7,235 bases of DNA from an uncultured Bacteroidota bacterium (lineage in GTDB: Bacteria; Bacteroidota; Bacteroidia; Chitinophagales; Chitinophagaceae): positions 1-7,235 of the forward strand of contig CAMLEX010000244.1 in NCBI GenBank assembly GCA_946479055.1. Reading direction: 5' to 3'. Below, in pieces: positions 1-6,647 of this stretch. Position 1 is the first letter of the stretch, and every line of letters starts with the position of its first letter. The notes beneath the pieces are model-generated. The model worked only from the letters and a program-made list of their open reading frames with translations, was not told the origin of the DNA and ran no database searches. The position numbers were made by a program, and so were the translations under genes.

Positions 1-596
1 AATTTTACCCATGGATTCATGCCGTTCCAGTCTACATTTCCCACGCAATGATCAACATATAATAAACCTGTATCGGCTGTTTTGAAATGAGGAGTACTCC
101 ATTCTTTATAACCAGGAATAAATGTTCCTTTATAATTTTTTCTTTCAATAAATAAATGAACCGTGTCACCATAAGTATGGATACCGCTCATGACCACTTC
201 CCCATTATCGTCCTTCAATCGCTGTGGTTCCATATAACTTTCAGCGCCGCGTTTGGTTGTTTCTTCCCAGGCACTGGTTGCATCATTTACACGTAGAGAT
301 ATAGCTTTTACTCCATCGCCATGTTTATAAATATGATCGGCAATAGCATTATCTGGCCGTAGTGGTGTAGTAAGAACAAATGTCAGTTTATGCTGGCGCA
401 CAGCATAACTGGCTTTATCTTTCATCCCGGTTTCGGGCCCGGAATAGGCCAATGGCTGAAAACCAAAAGCAGTCATATAATAATGAGCAGCTTGTTTTGC
501 ATTGCCCACATAAAATTCTACGTAGTCTGTTCCTTCGAGCGGAAGAAAATCGGTTTCTATTTTTTGCTTTGTATTTGTAGCAGGTATTGTTGACAT
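1..596 (-). CDS. hppD: 4-hydroxyphenylpyruvate dioxygenase, N-terminal part (cut by window edge)
   Basis: Fe(II)-dependent cytosolic dioxygenase that converts 4-hydroxyphenylpyruvate to homogentisate in tyrosine degradation. I translated the minus strand from the ATG at 596 to the window edge: 198 residues with no stop, beginning MSTIPATNTK. The usual family length is about 350-385 residues, so roughly half is present. Residues about 22-150 form the N-terminal vicinal-oxygen-chelate (VOC) domain, with TDYVEFYVGNA at 23-33, a family-typical HGDGVKAISLRV stretch at 92-103 and HLFIER at 147-152. The catalytic C-terminal VOC domain begins near 180 with YVDHCVGNV; H183 should be the first of the three iron ligands. 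The other two ligands lie outside the window. The chosen start is the first ATG of the open frame and is followed by a normal family N-terminus. It is transcribed divergently from purK, with no sequence hint of joint function. Identification is firm; it rests on recognised motifs, not a search. Confidence 0.93.
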   Translation of the reverse strand, partial: MSTIPATNTKQKIETDFLPLEGTDYVEFYVGNAKQAAHYYMTAFGFQPLAYSGPETGMKDKASYAVRQHKLTFVLTTPLRPDNAIADHIYKHGDGVKAISLRVNDATSAWEETTKRGAESYMEPQRLKDDNGEVVMSGIHTYGDTVHLFIERKNYKGTFIPGYKEWSTPHFKTADTGLLYVDHCVGNVDWNGMNPWVK

Positions 597-663
597 ATTA
601 AAAAGCTTTCGTTGTGATAATAAATTTGGAGTTCTAAAATCTACACAGTACGGGAAGCTTCAT

Positions 664-686
664 AACTCCCCTTTAGGGGTTGGGGG
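664..686. repeat. GC-rich short palindromic repeat (CCCCTTTAGGGG type)
   Basis: The stretch reads as CCCC-TTTA-GGGG followed by a T-spaced GGGGG run, much richer in G and C than its surroundings. I recall similar short elements (CCCCTAAAGGGG with an adjoining CCCCAACC) scattered between genes in many Bacteroidota genomes. The call as a dispersed repeat rests on that memory, because only one copy is present here. The stem is just 4-5 bp with a 2-4 nt loop, and no T-run follows on either strand, so it is not a convincing intrinsic terminator. It lies about 70 bp upstream of hppD. Confidence 0.45.
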
Positions 687-775
687 CATCCATCGCCAAT
701 GTTTCCATGAGCAGGTTGAAACTGTTGCGTTGATCGGGAAAGCGTTTATATGGAAAATCGGGTCGCATTTCTTTG

Positions 776-783
776 CAAATGTA
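776..783 (-). promoter_or_regulatory. Candidate -7 box (TACATTTG) on the minus strand
   Basis: The minus strand reads TACATTTG, an exact match to the Bacteroidota primary-sigma -7 consensus TAnnTTTG. No TTG is found at the expected -33 distance. A transcript from here would reach hppD with a leader of roughly 170 nt, passing through the GC-rich repeat, or could express the short minus-strand frame starting at 768. The motif is short, so chance is a real possibility. Confidence 0.25.
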
Positions 784-802
784 AAAAAGGTTCATGGCTT
801 TT

Positions 803-829
803 GGTCTTTAGTTTATAGTTCTTTAGGTC
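803..829 (-). repeat. Degenerate heptad repeat tract, minus orientation
   Basis: The plus strand reads GTCTTTA, GTTTATA, then GTTCTTTA. On the minus strand this corresponds to units of the TATAAAC type. It has two regular heptads plus one 8-bp unit, so it is the weakest of the four tracts. It belongs to the same sequence family as the tracts at 914-948, 3351-3371 and 3463-3497. Confidence 0.35.
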
Positions 830-913
830 GAAACCACATAACGGGTCTGATACACCTGGGCCTGCGGAATGGGAAATTACATTTCGCTAAAGCTTTTAAA
901 TCAGTCACAAAAC

Positions 914-948
914 CGTAAACCACAAACTAAAAACTATAAACCAGACAC
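914..948 (+). repeat. Phased heptad repeat tract upstream of purK
   Basis: Five consecutive 7-bp units read CGTAAAC, CACAAAC, TAAAAAC, TATAAAC, CAGACAC. Units 1-4 all end in AAAC. The tract ends one base before the purK promoter-like box, so it occupies the position where a -33 element would normally lie. The function is unknown; it could be a regulator-binding array, a DNA-bending A-rich tract or a dispersed genomic repeat. Confidence 0.5.
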
Positions 949-949
949 C

Positions 950-957
950 TATCTTTG
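950..957 (+). promoter_or_regulatory. Candidate purK -7 promoter box (TATCTTTG)
   Basis: TATCTTTG matches the Bacteroidota -7 consensus TAnnTTTG exactly and ends four bases before the ATG at 962. A start site at the usual distance from such a box would fall at or next to the A of the ATG, implying a leaderless or nearly leaderless mRNA. No TTG is present at the expected -33 spacing; that region is filled by the heptad tract. The position relative to the gene makes it more credible than an isolated motif hit. Confidence 0.5.
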
Positions 958-961
958 CGAC

Positions 962-2083
962 ATGCAAAAAGTAGGTATCCTCGGTGGTGGTCAGCTCGGC
1001 AGAATGTTGCTGCAGGCTGCAGCCAATTATCCTGTAGAAACATTCGTTCTTGAAAATGATGCGGAATGTCCGGCTGCACATCTTTGCCATCATTTTACAA
1101 AAGGTGATATAAAAAATTTTGATGACGTTTATGCATTTGGCAAAACCGTTGATGCCCTGACTATCGAAATTGAAAATGTAAATGTAGAGGCACTTGAAAA
1201 ACTGGAAGCGGAAGGTGTAAAAATTTATCCAAAACCTTCTGTACTGAAGACTATCAAGAACAAAATTCTTCAAAAGGAATATTATAAAGTAAACGAAATT
1301 CCTACCCCTGATTTCAGGATTACAAAGGATGTCGCGGAGTTAAAGCAAGCAGAAGATTTCCTGCCCGCAGTTCACAAAGTGGGCGAAGGAGGTTATGATG
1401 GCCGAGGTGTACAGGTGATTAAAACACCCGAAGACATTTCCAAAGGTTTTGATGCACCATCAGTGCTGGAAAAAATGGTGGCTATACATAAAGAAGTAGC
1501 TCAAATGGTAGCGATTAATGAAAAAGGTGAAACAGCTTTGTATCCACCTGTTGAAATGTTATTTGATCCACAACTTAACCAGTTGGATTACCAGCTATGC
1601 CCGGCAGAAATAGATGAAAAGACTTTGTGGAAAGTAGAAGCAATCGCTTTGTCTGTGGTAAGAAATTTTAAATCACCCGGCATATTCGCCATTGAATTAT
1701 TTATTGATAAAAAAGGAGATGTATGGGTAAATGAAACCGCACCCAGAGTTCATAACAGTGGTCACCATACTATTGAAGCGCATTACAGTTCACAGTTCGA
1801 TATGCTTTGGCGGATAATGCTTGGCTATCCATTGGGAAATACAGATGCGATACTTCCTTCCATCATGGTCAATATCACCGGCGCCGAAGGTTTCAATGGT
1901 GATGTAAAATATGAAGGGCTTGAAGAGACCCTCAGAATCGAGAATGTTTTTATCCACCTCTACGGGAAAAAACAGACAAAGCCAGGGCGTAAAATGGGGC
2001 ATGTTACAATTCTTAGCAAAGAAAAACAGGAGCTTTTGTTTCAATCGAACAAAGTAAAACGAACTTTGCTGGCAAAATCCTGA
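962..2083 (+). CDS. purK: 5-(carboxyamino)imidazole ribonucleotide synthase (PurK)
   Basis: Cytosolic ATP-grasp enzyme of de novo purine synthesis. It converts AIR, bicarbonate and ATP to N5-CAIR, the substrate of the PurE mutase. The protein has 373 residues, normal for PurK. Visible features are the N-terminal preATP-grasp glycine-rich motif GILGGGQLGRML (5-16), EIENV (69-73), the ATP-grasp nucleotide-binding loop KVGEGGYDGRGV (139-150), acidic metal-ligand candidates E245 and E258, the PurK signature NETAPRVHNSGHHTIEA (257-273), and the C-terminal GKKQTKPGRKMGHVTI stretch (335-350). The frame is open upstream to an ATG at 869, but those 31 extra residues are low-complexity and unlike PurK. 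The ATG at 962 begins exactly at the conserved N-terminus and follows a promoter-like box. There is no Shine-Dalgarno sequence. purE is not adjacent. The gene ends in TGA, and no clear intrinsic terminator follows. Confidence 0.96.
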   Translation: MQKVGILGGGQLGRMLLQAAANYPVETFVLENDAECPAAHLCHHFTKGDIKNFDDVYAFGKTVDALTIEIENVNVEALEKLEAEGVKIYPKPSVLKTIKNKILQKEYYKVNEIPTPDFRITKDVAELKQAEDFLPAVHKVGEGGYDGRGVQVIKTPEDISKGFDAPSVLEKMVAIHKEVAQMVAINEKGETALYPPVEMLFDPQLNQLDYQLCPAEIDEKTLWKVEAIALSVVRNFKSPGIFAIELFIDKKGDVWVNETAPRVHNSGHHTIEAHYSSQFDMLWRIMLGYPLGNTDAILPSIMVNITGAEGFNGDVKYEGLEETLRIENVFIHLYGKKQTKPGRKMGHVTILSKEKQELLFQSNKVKRTLLAKS

Positions 2084-2166
2084 AAGCCTTTTATCCTTTA
2101 TAAGAGCCGTTTATAATTGGTGGATTTATTATCGCAGGTTAGACAAACCTTTGACGTCCAATAGCA

Positions 2167-2217
2167 ACCGGAATCTGCCCCATTTAAATTTGCAATTTAT
2201 CGTAGTCTGATTCCGGT
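2167..2217. promoter_or_regulatory. 9-bp inverted repeat flanking a promoter-like box, candidate operator
   Basis: ACCGGAATC (2167-2175) and its exact reverse complement GATTCCGGT (2209-2217) are separated by 33 nt. The half-site centres are 42 bp apart, close to four helical turns. A TAAATTTG box at 2185-2192 lies between them. Such a layout could serve a repressor or looping regulator controlling the downstream pump genes; no regulator gene is in the window. It could equally be an RNA stem with a large loop. The repeat is observed; the function is inferred. Confidence 0.35.
2185..2192 (+). promoter_or_regulatory. Candidate -7 promoter box (TAAATTTG) upstream of efflux genes
   Basis: TAAATTTG matches the Bacteroidota TAnnTTTG consensus and lies 75 bp upstream of the adaptor start, implying a leader of about 70 nt. 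The nearest upstream TTG (2151-2153) is 31 bp away, longer than the usual spacing, so the -33 element is doubtful. It is the only exact box I found on the plus strand in the purK-adaptor spacer. Confidence 0.35.
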
Positions 2218-2267
2218 CATTATTCAGGAGCAAGTTCAACCGAGACCATATATAAATTAATACATAA

Positions 2268-3344
2268 GTGAAAACATCTTCAGCATTAAGGAATTATTCT
2301 TTCGTTTTCGCCCTGGCTATCCTGGCTGCATCATGTGGAGCTAGAAGTAAAAAAGAAGCAGCTCCAAAACAGGGAGCAGCAAACCGGCAGCAAATGGTAA
2401 TGAGTGTAGACGGATATATAGTAAAACCCCAGCCTTTTGCGGAAAATATAGAAGTTCCTGGTTCTATCATCGCCAATGAAACTACCGAAATACATCCGGA
2501 AGTTTCAGGACGTATTGTCCGGTTAAATGTAGCAGAAGGCCGTTATGTGTCAAAGGGGGCTTTACTTGTAAAATTATATGATGCCGATCTGCAAGCCCAA
2601 TTGAAAAAATTGCAGGTACAGTTGCAGATCGCTAAAACAAATGAAGAGCGTTCCGCCCAATTATTAAAAATACAAGGAATCAGCAAAGCTGATTACGATG
2701 CCAGCTTGCTGAATGTAAATAATATAAATGCTGATATTGATATTGTCCGTACAGAGATTTCCCGGACGGAAATAAGAGCTCCTTTTAGTGGTATGCTCGG
2801 TTTAAAAAATATCAGTCCCGGTGCGTATGTTACTCCAACTACTATTATTGCGGTTATCAATCAAACGGGCCAGTTGAAACTTGATTTTACCATACCTGAA
2901 AAATATACAGGTAAGATCAAACTTGGGCAGATAGTTAATTTCTCTTTTGAAAACTCAGAAAAAAAATATACTGCAAAAATCATTGCTACGGAATCTTCTG
3001 TTGCAGAAAATACCCGCAGTTTAAAAGTGAGATCATTGGTACAAACAAAAGATGATAAATTATTACCCGGTGCATTTGCCAAAGTACAATTGAGTTTTGA
3101 GCCTGATCCGAATACTATCATGATACCTACGCAGGCAGTGATACCGCAGGCAAGGGTAAAAAAGGTTATAGTATATAATAATGGAATCGCACAATTTAAT
3201 GACGTAACAACAGGTGTTCGTGATTCGGCAAGAATACAGATAACCGATGGGTTGAAAGCCGGGGATACAGTTGTTTTGACTGGACTTTTAAGCATCAGAC
3301 CCGGGTCCAAAGTAAAGTTGACAAAAATTGTGAATCAAAAATAG
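2268..3344 (+). CDS. RND efflux pump periplasmic adaptor subunit (HlyD/AcrA family), predicted lipoprotein
   Basis: Membrane-fusion protein expected to link the RND transporter to the TolC-like channel in the periplasm. It has 358 residues, normal for the family. An N-terminal signal (hydrophobic about 11-21) ends in a lipobox-like AASC with Cys23, so the mature protein is probably lipid-anchored. The lipoyl/barrel-sandwich half motif is at about 69-105 (EVSGRIVRLNVAEGRYVSKG), a short alpha-helical hairpin at about 106-165 includes GISKADYDAS (137-146), and the returning lipoyl half is at 166-190 (RTEIRAPFSGMLG). A beta-barrel spans about 200-277 and a membrane-proximal domain about 284-353. 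The start is GTG, directly after an in-frame TAA at 2265-2267. No in-frame ATG lies early enough to keep the signal peptide, so GTG is the only sensible start, though unusual for this phylum. It is first in the pump cluster, 161 bp before the transporter. The substrate is unknown. Confidence 0.92.
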   Translation: MKTSSALRNYSFVFALAILAASCGARSKKEAAPKQGAANRQQMVMSVDGYIVKPQPFAENIEVPGSIIANETTEIHPEVSGRIVRLNVAEGRYVSKGALLVKLYDADLQAQLKKLQVQLQIAKTNEERSAQLLKIQGISKADYDASLLNVNNINADIDIVRTEISRTEIRAPFSGMLGLKNISPGAYVTPTTIIAVINQTGQLKLDFTIPEKYTGKIKLGQIVNFSFENSEKKYTAKIIATESSVAENTRSLKVRSLVQTKDDKLLPGAFAKVQLSFEPDPNTIMIPTQAVIPQARVKKVIVYNNGIAQFNDVTTGVRDSARIQITDGLKAGDTVVLTGLLSIRPGSKVKLTKIVNQK

Positions 3345-3350
3345 TTTCTG

Positions 3351-3371
3351 GTTTATAGTTTGTAGTTTTTT
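3351..3371 (-). repeat. Phased heptad repeat tract, minus orientation, after the adaptor gene
   Basis: Three consecutive 7-bp units on the plus strand read GTTTATA, GTTTGTA, GTTTTTT, starting six bases after the adaptor stop codon. Read on the minus strand they are of the same TATAAAC type as the tract upstream of purK, and even share the TATAAACCAGA junction with it (935-945). The run of seven T at its end has no preceding stem, so it is not a convincing terminator. Confidence 0.45.
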
Positions 3372-3400
3372 TGTTCAAAGCAGTCAAAGCCTTACAGCCT

Positions 3401-3428
3401 GGAATTTCGAAAGAATTTTCCGAAATCC
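3401..3428 (+). other. Imperfect hairpin in the adaptor-transporter spacer
   Basis: GGA-A-TTTCG-AAA pairs with TTT-C-CGAAA-TCC around a GAAT loop, giving 11 base pairs with one bulged base on each arm. No T-tract follows, so it is not a standard terminator. It might affect mRNA processing or relative expression of adaptor and transporter, but short AT-rich hairpins also arise by chance. Confidence 0.3.
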
Positions 3429-3462
3429 TGAATTAACATCTTACAAAACATTTCAGCATCTC

Positions 3463-3497
3463 ACGAAACCATTAACGATAAACCATAAACAATAAAA
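3463..3497 (+). repeat. Phased heptad repeat tract upstream of the RND transporter gene
   Basis: Five consecutive 7-bp units read ACGAAAC, CATTAAC, GATAAAC, CATAAAC, AATAAAA. The tract ends eight bases before the transporter ATG, a position similar to the tract before purK. It is inverted relative to the tract at 3351-3371, so the two could partly pair. No TAnnTTTG box is present in this spacer, which suggests the transporter is co-transcribed with the adaptor unless the tract itself has a role. Confidence 0.5.
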
Positions 3498-3505
3498 CTG
3501 GTGTA

Positions 3506-6500
3506 ATGAATATATCTGAGCTCAGTTTACGAAGACCGATACTTGCCGTGGTGATGAGTATTATCATTGTGGTATTTGGCATTATTGGTTTTAAATTTTT
3601 GGGAATACGGGATTATCCTGCTATTGACCCGCCCAATATCAGTGTGAATACTTCCTATGCCGGTGCCAATGCCGATATTATCGAGACTCAGATCACCGAA
3701 CCATAAGAAGAAGCAATCAACGGTATAGCTGGTATTAAAAATATAACATCAAGCAGTAGTAATGGTACCAGCAGGATCAACGTGGAATTTAATCTTGATA
3801 TTAACCTGGAAGCTGCCGCCAATGATGTGAGAGACAAAGTATCCCGTGCACTCCGTTCTCTACCACCCGATCTGGAAGCACCGCCTGTTGTATCAAAAGC
3901 GGATGCAAGTTCTGATGCAATTCTCTCCATGACGGTACAAAGCAACACCAGGAACCAATTGCAAATAACAGAATACGCCAACAATGTATTGGTAGAAAGA
4001 TTACAAACCATTCCTGGTGTAAGCGGTATACAGATATGGGGTGAAAAACGCTATGCTATGCGCATCTGGATCGATCCGGCAAAACTGACGGGTTTTGGTT
4101 TGACAGCCGGGGATGTGCAAGCTGCTTTGCTAAGAGAAAATGTAGAGTTGCCTTCCGGTAAAATATCAGGTAACGCAACGGAATTAACAGTCCGCACTTT
4201 TGGCCGCTTAAATACAGAAGAAGATTTTAATAATGTGATTATTAAAAATATCAATGGAGCTGATATTAAAGTGAAGGATATTGCCGATGTAGTGTTAGGT
4301 CCGGAAAATGAAGAAAGTGCTTTGAAAGAAAGCGCCATACCTATGATCGCTTTGGCTATTGTTCCACAGCCTGGCTCCAACTACGTTGAGATCTCTGATG
4401 AATTTTATAAGCGGCTTGAGGATATTAAAAAAGAAGTTCCCGAAGATATTAAGATCAATATCGCTTTAGATCAAACTAAATTCATTAAAAAATCCATCTC
4501 GGAAGTAGAAGAAACATTGATCATTGCCATTATACTGGTTGTCCTGATCATCTATCTTTTTTTCCGCGACTGGCTGATTGCATTCCGTCCCCTGATTGAT
4601 ATACCTGTTTCATTGATCGGCGCTTTTTTTATCATGTACCTGATGGGTTACACTATCAATGTACTTTCACTGCTGGCTATTGTGTTAGCCACAGGTCTGG
4701 TGGTGGATGATGGAATTGTAGTGACGGAGAATATTTATAAAAGAATGGAAAAAGGCATGGGAAAATGGCAGGCTGCCAAAGAAGGTTCCAAAGAAATTTA
4801 TTTTGCCGTTATTGCTACTTCCATCACACTAGCAATTGTATTCCTTCCTATCATTTTCTTACAAGGTTTTGTGGGAAGTCTGTTTAGGGAATTTGGTATT
4901 GTTGTAGCGGGAGCTGTTTTGATATCAGCCTTTGTTTCCCTTACATTGACACCTGTATTGAATGTATACCTTGCTAAGAAAAATGTACATAAACATTCCT
5001 GGTTTTATACTAAGACAGAACCTTTCTTTCGTGGAATGGAAAATGGTTACCAGAGATTATTGACCAAATTCATAAAAGTTCGCTGGGTTTCTTTTTTCAT
5101 TATTGCAGCTTGTGTACTGATCATATTTTTGATCGGGGGCAACCTGCAATCTGAACTGGCGCCGATGGAGGATCGCAGCCAGTTCCGTTTACAATTAACT
5201 GCACCTGAAGGCACTTCTTTTGATGCAATGGATAACTATGTGGACAGGGTATCGAATTTAATGCTGGACTCTGTGCCTGAAAAAATCACCGTTTTGAGTG
5301 TCACAGCTCCTGGGTTTTCAGGTTCGGGAAATGCCAATACTGGGTTTGTTCGTGTAACACTGGTAGATCCAAAAAAAAGAGAACGGTCACAGAAAGAAAT
5401 CGTGGAGATGATCAACCGCAACCTGCCAAAATATAATGAAGGAAGAGCTTTTGCAATAGAGGAACAAACGATATCAGTGAACCGCAGAGGTGGCCAGCCT
5501 GTTTCTTTTGTTCTTCAAAACAACAACTTTAATAAGCTGACAGAGATACTTCCAAAGTTTCTGGAAGAAGCCAATAAAAGCAAGGTATTGCAGCAGGTAG
5601 ATGCTGATCTTAAATTCAACAAACCGGAGTTGAGAGTACAGATTGACCGGTTAAAAGCAAGTGAACTGGGTGTAAGTGTAAGTGATATTTCAGAAACATT
5701 GCAGTTAGCCTATAGTAACCGCAGACTGGGTTATTTTACAAAAGACGGTAAACAATACCAGGTAATGGGGCAGGTAGCCCGAAGCAACCGTGATGATCCG
5801 GATGATCTGAAAGTTTTATTCGTCCGAAACAATCGCAATGAAATGATCAGCATGGATAACCTGGTGAAAGTGGAAGAATCGAATACCCCGCCCACTATTT
5901 ATCACTTTAACCGTTATAAATCTGCGACTGTATCGGCCGGTCTGGCACCTGGCTACACCATTGGAGATGGGATCAAGGAAATGCAGGCCATTGCTGATAA
6001 GCTATTGGATGAGTCTTTTTCAACTTCACTATCAGGGTCATCAAGAGATTTTGCAGAAAGCAGCAGCAATACAAGTTTCGCTTTTTTACTTGCATTAGGT
6101 TTGATCTTTTTAATTCTCGCGGCGCAGTTTGAAAGTTTTATCGATCCGCTTATAATTATGATAACAGTGCCGCTGGCTATTGCCGGTGCGGTATTAACGC
6201 TATGGTTAATGGGTCATACACTTAATATTTTTTCACAAATAGGCATGATCATGCTGATAGGCCTGGTGACGAAAAACGGTATCCTGATCGTTGAGTTTGC
6301 CAATCAGAACCGCCTCAATGGTATGAAGAAAACAGAAGCCGCTATCTTTTCGGCCACACAACGTTTGCGTCCTATTTTAATGACCAGTCTTGCTATGTCA
6401 TTAGGTGCATTACCATTGGCATTATCATTAGGAGCTGCAGCTACCAGCCGTATTCCGCTGGGCGTCGTGATAGTAGGGGGAATTTTATTTTCATTGATAC

Positions 6501-6637
6501 TTACGTTATTTGTATTGCCTGCGATGTACACATATATGTCAAGTAAGAAAAAGAAAAGTGAAATGGATAAGCTATATCCATTGAGAAACGAAGAAGCGCA
6601 ATTAGTTCAGCAAGAAACAATCGCGGAGACGGTTTAA
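3506..6637 (+). pseudogene. RND-family inner-membrane efflux transporter (AcrB-like) interrupted by one in-frame stop
   Basis: Proton-driven pump subunit that captures substrates from membrane and periplasm and passes them to the adaptor/TolC complex. Ignoring one stop, the frame encodes 1043 residues, the normal AcrB-like length. TM1 is at about 12-30. TM2-TM6 (about 337-488) include GLVVDDGIVVTEN, with the proton-relay pair D401-D402. TM7 is at about 526-545, and TM8-TM12 (about 856-1007) include K923 in TKNGILIVEFA and RLRPILMTSLA at about 953-963 with a likely TM11 arginine. Large periplasmic porter loops follow TM1 and TM7. Codon 67 is TAA, between QITEP and EEAINGI, two blocks that are contiguous in homologues. 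The downstream frame is open from the stop to 6637, but the first in-frame ATG after the stop is at about residue 142, and starting there would lose TM1 and part of the porter domain. The remaining 2.9 kb is intact, pointing to a very recent mutation or a sequence error. Family identity is certain; functional status is not. Confidence 0.9.
3704..3706 (+). other. Premature in-frame TAA in the RND transporter gene
   Basis: The codon following Pro66 is TAA. Frames before (from 3506) and after (to 6637) are the same, so this is a substitution and not a frameshift. Related transporters carry a hydrophobic residue here (TEPLEEAINGI is the typical context), and TTA to TAA is a single T-to-A change. 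No other interruption occurs in the gene. Confidence 0.95.
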
Positions 6638-6647
6638 AAAAATATTC

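Larger units (their letters stand above)
597..961. other. Divergent intergenic region between hppD and purK
   Basis: This 365-bp stretch separates the divergent hppD and purK starts. It contains a GC-rich short repeat (664-686), one minus-oriented (about 803-829) and one plus-oriented (914-948) tract of degenerate heptads, and promoter-like boxes on both strands. A plus-strand frame of 62 codons (730-918) and a minus-strand frame of 40 codons (673-795) are open here, but neither resembles a protein family I recognise. No tRNA, riboswitch or strong terminator was seen. Confidence 0.7.

Noticed and set aside
730..918. Plus-strand 62-residue frame in the hppD-purK spacer
   Set aside because: It has no recognisable family, overlaps repeats, has no promoter-like box at its start, and its composition is unlike neighbouring genes.
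869..961. Upstream in-frame extension of purK to an ATG at 869
   Set aside because: The extra 31 residues are polar low-complexity sequence, partly encoded by the heptad repeat tract, and PurK proteins begin at the GILGGGQLGRM motif just after 962.
2084..2110. Possible purK terminator hairpin (CTTTTAT / ATAAGAG)
   Set aside because: The stem is short and AT-rich, needs a wobble pair, and has no following T-tract.
2135..2149. Short inverted repeat AGGTT/AACCT in the purK-adaptor spacer
   Set aside because: Only 5 bp per arm, expected by chance in this length of sequence.
1790..3310. Minus-strand open frames opposite purK and the adaptor gene
   Set aside because: They lie entirely opposite well-supported genes and show no family motifs; they are coding-bias shadows.
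3704..3706. TAA reassigned to an amino acid (alternative genetic code)
   Set aside because: The same gene ends with TAA at 6635-6637 just before the next gene, and no other internal TAA appears in the window's coding regions.
5371..5378. Run of eight A in the transporter gene as a possible slippage frameshift site
   Set aside because: The frame is correct on both sides (DPKKRER context), with no alternative frame worth entering.
3782..6637. The downstream part of the transporter as an independent gene starting with GTG at 3782
   Set aside because: The 'start' is a valine codon inside a conserved porter-domain segment; the frame is continuous with the fragment starting at 3506, and the product would lack TM1.
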